The position numbers and the translations under genes are program-made. Shown here piece by piece: positions 35,542-48,311 of a stretch of 64,000 nt of DNA. The stretch's first letter is position 1. Every line of letters starts with the position of its first letter. Source of the stretch: Mesaphorura yosii (taxonomy: Eukaryota; Arthropoda; Collembola; Poduromorpha; Tullbergiidae). Below the pieces are notes generated by a model. That model was given only the letters and a program-made list of their open reading frames with translations, had not been told where the DNA came from and did no database searches. The stretch lies in the NCBI GenBank assembly GCA_009869945.1, contig WIXG01000169.1, positions 1-64,000 of the forward strand. The letters are read 5' to 3'.

Positions 35542-35574
35542 ACGCCGGGTTTCACCTCGGGCAGGACCCGGCGT
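35542..35574. repeat. GC-rich 9-bp hairpin
   Basis: ACGCCGGGT and its exact complement are separated by 15 bases, in a GC-rich pocket unlike its AT-rich surroundings. Confidence 0.7.
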
Positions 35575-35796
35575 TGACAATTGAAGGCTAACGGTGTCAA
35601 GTCTTTTTCATTTAAGTATTCAATTAAACTAGTAAGTTTTTGCGCCGCCAGCGCAGCAGTCACTGCACTGTGCATATGAAAGAGTCTAGCAGCAAGTAGA
35701 AGCATGGCGCCGAGGGTGTCCTGGCACGTCGTCGCTCCTTCAAGCCGATGCGAGACTAAGCGTCATTTCGTTTTTCCAGTTCAGGTTCAAATCAGC

Positions 35797-35856
35797 GTAA
35801 TGTGCAAATTCATCTATCCGAGCCCGTACGCTCGGATAGATGAATTTGCACATTAC
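35797..35856. repeat. Perfect 27-bp hairpin with 6-base loop
   Basis: Positions 35797-35823 and 35830-35856 are exact reverse complements, with CCGTAC between. There is no mismatch in the stem. The loop is too small and the stem too perfect for an ordinary microRNA precursor. A recent templated inverted duplication, a foldback element end or an assembly artefact would fit. Confidence 0.95.
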
Positions 35857-38800
35857 TGTTTAAAAGAGATGAAGGAGTGGAACGGCGAGCCAATATTCAT
35901 GTTTCAACATGCATTCTGTAGCGAATGAGTAATTCATGAGGCTTCAAGAATTCAGGATTCTTTTTAGTAGTAGACACCAAAAAGCGAAAAGTGCACTAAG
36001 TCTTATTTATTCCACTGCATTGTGTATTGCAGATTGCAGGCGCATTATCTTGCATTCGCATGCTGCGTGAGACTTTGAAGAGCAAATAAAGTTGTTCCAG
36101 ACTTGGCAATAATGCCGCGCCGTGTGCAAACACTCGCTATGTAAGCAAGTCAGGTAATGTATGTTAATAAAATGAAAATTCAATTCACTTTCACTTTCTA
36201 CACTTCGTGTGTGGAAGGTGCGTAACGCAGAGTGCGTGTGCGTACCTGCAGAACCATTCTTGTCCCGCAGTTCACGTGCCGCGCGCTGTGAGCGCAGGTA
36301 TGCATGAAAGAAAGTAAAAGAAAAAACTCATTCAAGTTGAAAGTCAATTTTTTCTCAATACCACCTCCAGTTATATTCAATGCATAAACCGAAATTCGTT
36401 TTCAGGAAAACAGCAAAGCACAGAGCACAAAGAGGATAGCGCCAGTAAAACCCAAAGGTTTGTTCCGCAGTGGTGGAATTTCGCTTTCATGTCATATTCG
36501 AATGCGCACTTGCCAATCTGCTTTAGCTCACTCACTTGCAGTGTGAGCATATTTGTACTTGTGTATTTGTGTTGCTGTGCATTGCATGCGAATACGCCAA
36601 GAGCAAGTTTGAGTTCAGGACATATTTCAATCCCGGGTTGAAATGAAAAGAATCCAACAATGCAGGAGAAGAAAAAGAAATAAAATGGCAATCTGGGTGA
36701 ACAAAATGTCTCTATTCCTCTCCGAACACTCGTTCCCAGCATGAATGCACTACAAAGTAGAGTAATTCAGCAAAGAAAATACCGGCGCTGATGCATATTT
36801 CTTGATAAGGCCCAGGTCCCAGAGCCTGGAATGAGCACGGCACGGCCAAAGTAATCAGGTAAATAAGAGTTAAGAGCCCGAATTCTAGAAACGCGGCGGG
36901 AGAAATTTATTAACCTTGACTTTTTTTTGCTTATGTTAGTGTGACTATTGTAGTTCAAGCTGAATATTTTCTCTTCCAAATTGGAATTCAAATTTGCACG
37001 GCAATTGTCAGAATGGGATTGAGTTCTCTGAAGGAACCAGTCAATCCAGTCATACCTATTAAGCGCTTCACATTCGCCAGCAATCCACCGGCAATTTCGG
37101 ATCGTCGGGTCAAAAATCCCTTACAGACTAATGTGAATGGGCGTTTAAAGCAATGGCAGCTTTATAATAGCAAGAATACAATGAATTCGGCAAGAACACG
37201 CGCTTCATGTTTTTCGTGATGTATGTGCGTGCCGTGGACTTTCACGTGGTGAACCCATTCAATCCGTTCGCGCCATTCCCATGCCTGCGGCCCATACTTG
37301 GTCGCTTGCTTTCTCTGCATCGGTCGTTTCAGTAGTTGGTTGAGTTGACCTACCTTTCATCCCCGTCTGATAAATTCAGCAAACACCCACAAAATGCATG
37401 GAAAAATGAAAATCGGGAAAGAATAGAATGCGGAAGAGCCTGACAGGACCGGGGCATTGCGTCGCGTGTTCTGGGCACGAGGCCGAAGTGCGTGAAACTT
37501 TCCAAGACCTTTGCATTCCTGTACCATTGTTCTGTTTACTCCTTGCACTCTGTCTAGCATTCCCAAAGTTCAGAGTACACGTTACCCGAGCAGGTGAGTC
37601 CGCCTGCACGTGAAACCTGTCACGGTCTTAATGTATTCACCTTCCTCCATTTTCATTGTAGTCAGAGCGAAAAGTTCAAAGGCCTTTCTTTTCAATGTTC
37701 TTTCATTTACGCTACGACAGGCTACGGCCGTACGCATTTTTGTTGTGTTCATTGCACAACATTTTTATGATTTATCAATATAGACAGGCTGCAATAATAA
37801 AGAAAGGAGGTTGGGCTCGGTCTCTGGAGTAGACTGCTGTCCGGCAGACGGATACTACAACCTTATTGAATATTATTATAAAGCAACATCAGTACTTTAC
37901 ACAGGGTTACGATTTTAAAACTTTTTTTTTATGCTTACGCATTGTTTGTGTTTGTGAACGAGCGCCTTTCCTAAGTGAATTCTAATATACTCCACGTGCG
38001 ACGACTCTATTACTCGGGCACGCTTGTCTCAAAGTTTGCCGTACGCTGCGCATGCTTTAGCTGCGTGCTTTGAAAAGATTTCAACTCAGCTGCCATAATA
38101 TGATTGCTAAACGTTTGAACTTTCAGCCAGCCAGGTTGAGCACCACTTTAAAATTAGACTTCAAGCGTACTTGATGCAATTATTCGTAGTTGCATAAAAA
38201 TAGGGCCATAAGGCGTAAGTGCTGCATCCTTCGGTGATGCATTGTGACTACGGCTCATCAATCTCCTGCTCGAGCAGTGAAGTACGACACAGGTCATCAA
38301 AAATTAATTTTTTATATCGTGCTATAAAAAGGAGACACTTCTCAAAACCCACTCCGCCAATGATCGAGTGATTAGAGGATTTTATGTGCATGTGCGCTTC
38401 GAGTTTCCGATCCTGCGACATCCGCAATCTAAACAATACCATGCATATGGTATGACTGAAGCGTCTATTGATACCATATGGCACGTGCTAATTGTTCATA
38501 TTGTTGAGATGATAGGTTCATCCAAACTCCAAACCTATTATGCGTGACATTCGCCCATTGTAGCGCGGCTTTGGTGCTTACTTTGCAACAGTAAGTGCTC
38601 CAAGCTGACCCATTCGCGCAGTGTAAAGTACACAGTGGGCGATTAAAGAGCATGAAAGGGCTTCACTTACGCAGAGTAGAAGTAAAGTGGATCCCTTCCT
38701 TCCACTGCAAATGCTCCGCAACAATGCAATGGACCAAATTGAAAGAGTCATTGAACATCTGGCTACGTGCATGTGCATGCGTAGCGGTAATACGCGCTCA

Positions 38801-41800
38801 GAAAGGGATATCGAGAAACTAGACCGAGTCGTAATAATATTTTATATATTGTGAAATTGTGATCATTTTCTTGTACAATGCAACGAGGGAAAAAATTGGG
38901 GGCCATGAATAATCGAATAATCCTAAGCCTTAGCATTACTGAATTGTCAGAGCAAACACAGTTTCAAGACTTAACCTGCGCTACGCTGCAACTTTAACAG
39001 CAGCAGAGACTGCAGTCATGGCGAGGTCTGCTGGATCCAAAGACTTGCCGGTGAATGTTTTTGAGTTTATTGCAGTCTGTAAGGCAATAACGGATTTGAT
39101 CGGAGCATGGATCTGAATATGAGGGAGAACCGAATGATGCGAGGAAGGGCTATGATGTGTTTTTGGTTAGGCTCGGGTAGGAAAGGTCATATGCAGTTAA
39201 TGAACACAATAAGGTTACGATGCGTAGATACAGTTGAGGTGATATGTGCCAATGTTGTGTAGCGAGGAAGCGATGGGGCAGTGACGGTTTGTACTGTCCT
39301 GCTGGCAGTGGTGTTGCTGTTGCTGCCGTGCCGAGTCAGTCAAGCTAACGATAAAATATGAGCAGAATAATACGGCAGCATATGTACTCATGGTCAATAA
39401 AATATTTTCGTAATCGTGATCCGCGACCCTGCCGCACAGTGCGGAAATGCATAAGCTCGGAGCTGCACAGCACAGCAAGCCAAGAGGACGAGATAGATTT
39501 TGAAACTGAAACTGCTTGAAAATAAGAGTCGATCCCCTCTTCTCTTTTCTGCTTCATCTTATTATGATGATGTATTTTATGATAACCTCAGCTCAATTTC
39601 CCGAAAAAAAGTGGCTTCCACATCCACCGATGCAACTATTGTCAAAACTGTTTTTGCAGAGTGCAATGTAGTACGGCTTTACAATTACGATTGGAGGCAG
39701 AGGCATAAAGTTGAACCCACAACAATATGTTACGAGGGTCACATTAGAGCGCGTTTCTGTAAAAACGCACAATGTACAAATACAACTCGTATAATAACAA
39801 TCGTGTGATGTATAGGCGTGCATAATGCTGGAAACAATAAAACTTTTCCTAAGGAAAATATTGGAAAAGCCGGAAGGACATGGCTTGGCACGAGCGCGAG
39901 GCATTGTGGATTTTTCAAAGTGAAAGTAACAGCGGAAAGTGGAAAAGCATGACCAATAAAATTGGTTTGGATTTTTTACGCTAGCGAAAGTCTACGCACC
40001 GACTTGTAGAATACACACAAAAAACAGAACAGTAGTACAAACAACTTGTTTCAGTCGGTTATTCGCTGAAGCCTTTCATTTTGGAGCTCCAACGCAAAGC
40101 GAATTAAACCTGGGCAGGCACATCCAAAGGTACATGTACTTCGCTTAATATTTATGGATCGTGCATAAAGTTTAATATTTAAAGTAAAATAAGTTTACTT
40201 TTGGGCTGGGCACAGCTTTTATGACTATGCTCGTTTAGTATTTATCGTACTAATGAAATTCGACTGGAAAGTCTGATGCAACACAATACACAATATGTTG
40301 AAACGGGCAGGCTAATGCTACGCAATGCGGCTCAGTGCTCACGCTCATTACTATTACGCTGCTACTGCTGTGAATTAATCATCCCTGCCATTGACCATTA
40401 ATGCACAATGCAATGCAATCTAGAACGCACTGCGATGTGGGTAATCGGAAAAACAATTTTGTCAGAAACGCAGCAACTTTGCCTCTTCGTAATGAACATT
40501 AAGCCCATGCGCGATGCACTGTTTGCAGTGCATTTGTTATTATAGGCATCGAGGGAATGATTGGCAGCTAAATCTCATTCGCTCTTACTAAATTAATACA
40601 ATGCAAGTGCTGGATGCAGAATATCGACCTCGCATTGCATCTCGAGCTGTCCATTCATTCCGGTTTGCACGTAATTCATGAAAATCATTCGAACCTCGAA
40701 CTGCTTTTGCTGTTACCCTGCACCGTGGCGTGGTCATCTCATCATCATTAACCAACGCGCTGCCCTGAACTGCCGTCGGATGTGGAATTCAGACTGATGC
40801 ATTGTTCAATGCCCAATGGGTTTACTTGGCTTGGGTTCATTACGCATCATTCCAATTTAAAATTTTATCGCCGAATCTCCCTTCGAACATAATTTCAACT
40901 GGCAGTGGTGCTACCGGAGAGGAAGAGACTAACACTGACGACAAATATTACAATGCAGTCAGTCGGTGTCAGTCAATGAGACAGACACAAAATTAAATGC
41001 ATAACGTTAATGAGTGAGTGTTAGTCATCATTTTATTACGCGTGCTGGGGTAGTCAATGAGTTGGTCGTAAAATGTTTCATTACGCTATGCTGACCGCCG
41101 CTGTTCTGTCGCATTACGTGAAAATAATCTGGATCTCGACATCCCTCAAATATCAGCAGCTCCAGTCAAGCGTGTTGTGTACACGCTGCGACGCGAAATT
41201 AAAATGTTTTTATGTGCTAAGGTTCTCGTTGAGTGCACAACTACAACTTACGACTTCGTCGACCCGTACGGTTTAGAAGCCGATATGCAGACGTAAATAT
41301 TTACTTCGTCCTTCGCTCCACGGATTCTGATGATTTCCTCCAAATACCTCATTTAATATTCATAATCCAGTAAACTCTTTATTGCCCATGCCTAAAATTG
41401 GGATATATGCAAGTTTCGTCAGCTGCGATGCTTCGTGTGTTATACCGCTTTTTATTGCTGCACAGTCTGTTGGAATATTGTGTTACGCCCACATTGCATC
41501 TGTCCCGTGCTTGCGTTATAAGAAAAACTGACTTGTGCCCATTGCAGCCATTATTAACCGGAGCGCTGCTTCAAATTCGAAAATACAGGCGGCTGGGAAC
41601 GGCTGACGTTTGACATTATCAGCGCGTATTTAGCGTTTGATTAATGTCACACAAGAAATTCAAAATCCGGTTTGGTCGCATGACGGAGTTTGAAATTAAT
41701 TTGAACTGTCTCCTAAGAAGGGTTAAGTTGACTCGATTACGACCGAAACCCTGCCTTGTTGGTGATTTTTCGAACCAGCATGAGAATATTCAGGCTGGGC

Positions 41801-44800
41801 TGCCTTCAGACGGTTCAGACAAGTTCCAGCCATACAATCTTACATAAACGCCAGATAAAGGTTAATTTCAAGCGGAAGTTCTTTTCTTCTATGCGATGCG
41901 AACTGCGAACAACTTTTTAACGAAAGGAACAAGATATTTCCTCATGTGTAGGCAAGAAAACTACGAAACTGAAAGCCTGAACCAATTGCTAAAAGGATTG
42001 TAAAATTGTCTTAGATTTATGGTATTTAAACATGTCGCATTTTCTGGAGCGGACTGCTGTCTGCGCTGCCTTGTCGCTAGTACAAGACGAGAGCATTAAA
42101 CAAATTGAAACAACAAAATGAACGAGGCGCGGCGTGTGATGACAAAACTTCTTCAGCTTGTCGTATTTGCCTTTTGTGATGATTCTGCAAATGAAGATCC
42201 ATGAATGAGTTCGAAGTTTCAACGTGAGTGCATAAAATCGATGCAGCTAATGCATTTGTTTCGGTTCCAGATGACGCAGGCTTCAATGAAGACACAGAAG
42301 AAATATTGCCGGTGCTGGTGTATTTTTTCTGTTGGTTTCTTTTAGCAAAATTGAAACATCAAAAGTCTGGAAAGAAAAACAAAGTTTACTGAAGCAAACA
42401 GAGCGGAGAGGCACGTAAGTTGAATGCAATATGTCAAACTCACTATTGTTGCCCATAAAGAAGATCGGCGGATACATTAATAAAAAATACATATAATGTA
42501 ACCTAATCTGTTGCGCATTGGTGCATTCTGTAGTAAAGCAGAGGAAAACGTAAATTTAGTTCCTTTAGTTTTGTGAAACATTTTACTGCGATGATTGTGA
42601 GCATCGGAGATAAGACTGTACAACTCAACTTGCTCAACTGTTGTAAACAACTGCAAAATACTAAGCTCCATTTTGCTAAAATACTAACTCATCAAGGCTC
42701 ATAATAACCAGCAAGATTCTCTCAAGTAAACAAGTAAAGCCGAGCCGGCTGAAACGAATGGATTAAAACGCGACGACGCGACATGTTAAAGCAGAGAGCA
42801 TAAAATTGCTGGTTACAACACAGGTTTTCTTTCTGACGATAATTCGTGTACCTCACATGTGGACGTGACCGCAAATCGTAGCCATAATTCATTCAAAGAA
42901 AACTGAAGATTATCACATGTAAACATGCTCGTCTGCATACATTAAATCCACCAAGTCGCCAGAATTGACAATGAAACCAATATCTCAAATTCGACAGTCC
43001 CTAATTTATCAAAAATCAACAAGACAATGCGAATAAACTTGGGACTCGTGACGCCAAGTGCAAAAAATAAAAACGCAGCGTCATCAGAATCAGCCTTCAG
43101 TCGGCTGATAAGGAAGTACGAACTGTTCGAATGCGCAAGTGCTTAGCTAACTTATGTCTGTATGGAGAAAGATCAAAAAGTAGTCCTCGATTCCTTCGTT
43201 TTGATGCATGTTGCCAATTTTTCCCTTGCTCGTAACTAACGAAGATTAAATTTGGAGATAATAAACTTGGCTTTTTTATCTGTTCAAACATAAAAGCACG
43301 GCTGTGTGCATGTATCATGTGAACATGTGCGTCCCTTCCAATTTCCATACGTAATTCAGATTTGTTACAATAACGGGTTTCACAATCAGTGAATCTGCGG
43401 AGGCGCATGGAACAGAACACAAAAATGTTACAATAAAATTTCGTACAAGTGTATGCGTGCCGAATCATTCATTCCCCTCGTCGTCATTTTCACATTATAA
43501 ACATTTGACGTGAAATCGGCTGCAGTTGCACTAAACCGGGTGACTCCACTTCCCGTGTTACTGCTTAGCCTGTTATTATGCCCAGTTTATTTAGGATCCA
43601 GCAAAGAGCAAACACAATACGCGAGCCGCATTCGTGAATCATACGGTAATTTAAGAAAACAGTCACAACATTTACGGTGGCCATCCGACGCGAAGTTCCC
43701 AAGCTTTGATAATAAAATTGCCGTTTGGGAGGTACAGCTGCATTGTCGCCTGCCCGACACGAGACAACAAATTTCTGGAACAATAATTATCAACCGCTTC
43801 CCATGCTGCAACAAGGTCTTTGGCACAAGCCTTGACGATGAGAAGTTTTGAATTTATTAATGCACAACGCACGCAATCGGAAAATATCAAAGCAATAATT
43901 GGTTGAGTTAAAAATTAATTTTTGTGAAGATATTGAATCACGGATCACGTAATGACACGTAATTGGATATGGCCAGCAAAAAAAAAATTAATAGCAAAGC
44001 CTTCTTCCATGTATATGTATACTTGTTGAGGATGAATTACGTTAATATATGCAAACACAGAAAAACAGATAATGCATTCTTCATACTTCACACACTGCCA
44101 ACATGAAGCAAGACAAGGCGAATGGGCTTGCTGCCCACATTCGCACGCTACAGCAGTAATTAAACTGATTCGCAATAGACAACAAAACAACACCGCTAAT
44201 CTTCTTTCTGTTGCTCCTCTTCAGTCCCGATTGACATTGAGATGAGTAACCAGTCATTATCAAGTCAAAATACGACGGCATGAACGGCATTGTCCAAATG
44301 TGTTATTATTGGGGAGATGAAATTCGACGTGGGCTTTTCTGCTGCAGAATACAAATGCTCATTCCGAGCATTTGAGTCTTGTCCAGTCCGTACATCGGAT
44401 TTTGTGATTGAATGAAATTAATACACGTAAATCCTGTCCCACGACACTGACCGGCATCAGTCGTATCACCGCTGCGTCTTCATCTCGATCAAGATCTCCA
44501 TCAGCATACACTATTTACCCTCAAACCTGTTGGCGTAATTATAAAGCAGCTAGTTAATGTTATGAAATCACATTATACCTCATTAAATATTTTAGTCCAT
44601 GCATACACGCATCGGAACATAAGAAAAAATTCTTTTTATTAAGAATGTAGATACGGAATACAGTACATCATTCGAACAAAGAGATAATACGAAAGAAACA
44701 AAATTATGCAAAAAATTAGCTGCAAGGACAGCAGAACAAGAACATTCATCATGCGAGAAAGATGACCGCTGTTGAACGTAACATGAGACAAACGACTTCT

Positions 44801-47800
44801 GGCTAGCTTGGTTTCCAGTCCTGCCCTGCGTGATAAGGTGAAAACAAGCATTGCGTGAACCTGAATTGAAATGACAAATTCCTTAGCACCTTGCACCCAT
44901 ATTCGCAATTAGATGTCTTACGTTGAGCCGATACACTCCCGCAAAAGCTGACAGCAACACAAGAAGGGTGGCCAAGAATTTCGGAGGAAGTATTTGTCAG
45001 GAAACTCATTTAAATGAAAGCCTTACGTGCTAAATCTGCCAAAACAACGAAATCACCATTTTCTCTATCTGGGTGACAATCTTCGGACTTGGAACCAGAC
45101 TTCAATTATCCAGTGTTAATTATTCACTTCTCTGACACTTTCCATTGGATTCTGTTATTTAGGTCTGTTTCCAGCATTTAGCATGATAAATAGTAGATGT
45201 GCCATTGGGAAAATTTTCACAAGTACCAAAACGTTTAAACAATTTCGAAAAGTCAAACTAACTGTTCCTGGTTTCTCTCCAGTATGACAATGCCTTTGTG
45301 TCCTTTAATCTTTCTCTTTCCGATGCATCGCTACTCACAATACGCACGATTACGTAACCCAAGTTCAACAGCACAAAATACGCTATGATGTAGTACCCTG
45401 AAGTAATGTGTACGCAACCTTCTGTTGTTGCGTGAGTCGTGTGTTCTGTGTTAACAGTCCGCGCAGTGAGGTACACGAACTCTTTCCCTCACGGTCCAAG
45501 CCCCATGGTTCTGAAACTTGTTGAGACTGTTCAGTCGTTTTCGTAAGCCCGTCGGGGTAAGATGAAATTGCGATTATCTGCTCTTGGCTCTACCGCTGAT
45601 CCAAAACAGTGCTCGCGTCCGCGTCCAAAAGTGAGACAATTGTCCAAAGTGTTCAATCTCTACGAACACGCCACGCCGTGCATCGTCGGCACGTCGCATT
45701 GAGGGAAAGTGAGAACAATTCCATAATAATCATCGCATTTTTTGTGAAGCTGACAGAAACTTAACATTCAATTAACAGTGAACGTGCAGTAGTTGGATAA
45801 AAATTAGCTCATTCCCGGACAATCTCTAATTATATTGTCCTGGAGGATGGAGAAGTAGATGAAGACCTTGACAATACCAAATAAGTCATTAGCATACCTA
45901 CACGAGTTCACCTGTTATTACAAGCAGAGGAGGAAGGCATCACTGCGCTGAAGAAGATTACAACTGTCAAGACTCCAACCAGAATTTGATTTACTCGTTC
46001 CACAAAAGTGTTCGTTCCCCGTCATTGTCTTAATAATACCGTACAAACTCATCCTCCAAGCGCTTCAAATTGACACGGCCAGAGGTTTAAACTCGTGCAC
46101 AAAATATGATAATCAGCTACGTTTTTTACATAATCCTCTACAATTAAAGCGGCGTATCGCTCGCAGCTGAGCAAGCGTCAACAGTCAAAAACTTAGCACC
46201 TAATTGTGAATTTAAGTGTACAGTGAGCAATGAAGCGAAGCTTGCTAAATCAAAAGTTTAATATTTTTTAAAGATTCTAAGCACTTATTCTTCAAAGTGT
46301 TCATACTGGCGAAGAAATAATAAGACAAAGACGAATTGCTATGATGAAATATTGTGAAAAAATGCACTCAGCAAACCAGCGTCAGAGCTTGGATGGGATT
46401 AGGTCGTTTGTGCAACAAAACAAGAATTCAAAACAATTTTTTCGCATTTGTCTGAGGGAATAGGATTTCTTAGCAGTTGCACGGTACAGCGACAATGGAA
46501 CAATTGGACAACACGGCATACTCTACTACTTGAAGTTGAATTGTGAAAACGTCCAAGAATCAAAACAAAGCAAAAGTGGATCTGCAAGAAAACGTGTAGG
46601 CATTTGCAACGCACGCACAATTAATTCTCCAACCTGTCGCCCACTGATCCGTACTGGCGAACAATATTTCATTCATCATTTTTACTCACTCCAACTGCTG
46701 CCACTTACTTATTTATTGCGTGAATTCTTGGAGCGTAAAATAACCAACTGTTTGCGTTGGTCCAGAACTCCCATTTCATCTGAAGCTTGTGAAAGTGGAG
46801 AAACTCGAGGCACACAGCTCAAAAGTTGCTTTCTGACCGAGTTGACTTTTACCCAGTTTGACAGCTATTCCGTTTTATCTGTTCTCAGCCCAAGCTCTCC
46901 TTTTATGCTGTTGTTTACTTAGTCTAGTGCCAGTGCGAGGTTATCGCCATCACATCGTAGTAACAGCAGTGAACACGTCGTAAAGTGAAACTCATCAAAA
47001 GATACACTCTCTGCGCTACGCAACAGAAATGTACACTGGATCAGTCCAAGTCCCTTGTGGCTCCTGCAACCGTGCAGCAGTTCTCGTGTACGTGTGTGAC
47101 TGAATAAGTGTACCAGGGTACGAAATCCGAAACAACTGCCGCCGATGAAGTCCCACTTTTAGCTCTACTGTATTTCTCGCTTTTTATTTCAGGCACAGTC
47201 TATAAACGTGTGTATATTCTGCTGAAGCTCCATGAAAAAAGTGATGAGTAGACAAATTACTCGTGACGTGCTCCGCAGAAAGTGTAATACGATATAAGAG
47301 AACCTACTTCAGGGGAGCTCGAGCTGGCCGAGAAAGGTACGTCAGTCAGCTTGTCAGCGGGCGAGTTTATGCCTGCCGCAGTGCAAATCGTCACTTGGCT
47401 TTGTTCCTAGTGAGTTCGCAAAAATCAAAGGCGTCGTTTTTTGCATTGCAGGCAGATAAACCTATGCATGAGAAAAGAATGGAGTGAGATTTACATGCAC
47501 AAAAGAATGGACTGATGACTCAGAATTCGGAATGAGCGTGAACGACCGTTCCAAGCTCCTGGGCTCGTGCGACACAGTTCGGGTTTAAGACTTCCCCTGA
47601 CGCATGCACAATTTATGTGTTTGCTCAGCAAAGATGGAATCGGAATGAAATTACTTCGTCCAGTGGTCCAATGAGGCAGAAATAATACATGAATAATAAT
47701 GTGATTGTGAAAATCGTGAATTTGCACAGAAAGCTTACGAGAGTAGTGCGCCCAAAGGAAATAGGAAGTATTATATTGTAAACCCAGGCCCAGGAGTAGA

Positions 47801-47938
47801 CGAGTAGAAGTGTTCATAGTTCGTAAGCAGTTTAATTTTTTCGATGTGGCTGTCGTAATCATAAAATTAAATTATATTCCAACACAATCCCATTAAATTC
47901 TTTCCTTTCGCTCGCACTCGCTGTGCACCGCACCGTCG
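35857..47938. other. Upstream region of the plus-strand gene, no exon recognised
   Basis: Long stretch without convincing exons. Short open frames with hydrophobic starts (for example 43510-43851) lack an ATG at the proposed start. GCATTA/TAATGC-like words recur, notably around 40330-40700, but their number was not tested against chance. Promoter elements for the gene at 47939 probably lie near its right end. Confidence 0.4.
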
Positions 47939-48311
47939 ATGAAAATGGAAAGCTTCAGCTCCAATAATATTAATGCCTGGGCTCGTGGCAGCCAGGACCT
48001 TCATCATCCCAGCAGCACCAGCGTTTCGGAGGACGTGAAACACTGTTCGAACAAGAATAGTAGATCACGAAGAATGATGAATTATTGTTGTAGTCAGCCA
48101 CCACCGCAGGAACAACAAAAACAGCGACAAACATCTGCTCCTTCGTCGAAGTCGACGTGCAAGAAGACTGCGATCAACAGAATGTGTAGTGGGACTACGT
48201 TAAGGTTTAAGAGTGAGAAAAGCAGCATTCAAAAATCTTTTGTATGGACGTGGATTTATATTTTCAATGGATTAATATTGTCAAGTCAGCTTGGCCCGTG
48301 CTGCGCGCAGG
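47939..48311 (+). CDS. First coding exon of a secreted or membrane protein (later exons not found)
   Basis: The ATG follows an in-frame TAA at 47894-47896. A second ATG two codons on has the better context (AAAATGG). The exon encodes 124 residues: a Ser/Asn/Gln-rich, basic region (1-99, with QPPPQEQQKQRQ), then a hydrophobic segment FVWTWIYIFNGLILSSQLG (101-119) and CCAQ. It stops at CAGG|GTAAGC in phase 1. Phase 1 just after a signal or anchor segment is usual for Ig-type ectodomain genes. Beaten-path proteins often have a long hydrophilic stretch before the signal peptide, so that family is one option. No Ig sequence is present to prove it. The frame stays open past the donor to 48520, but that extension looks like intron. 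Confidence 0.55.

Noticed and set aside
38448-38485. Inverted words CATATGGTAT/ATACCATATG
   Set aside because: A 10-bp AT-rich stem with a 17-base loop; expected by chance in a window of this size.
40330-40700. Recurrent GCATTA/TAATGC words suggesting a homeodomain or POU enhancer
   Set aside because: The excess over an AT-rich background was not measurable by eye; kept only as a remark on that region.
43510-43851. Frame with a signal-peptide-like start and 113 codons
   Set aside because: The proposed first codon is GTG, not ATG, no acceptor-based alternative was convincing, and the rest has no recognisable domain.
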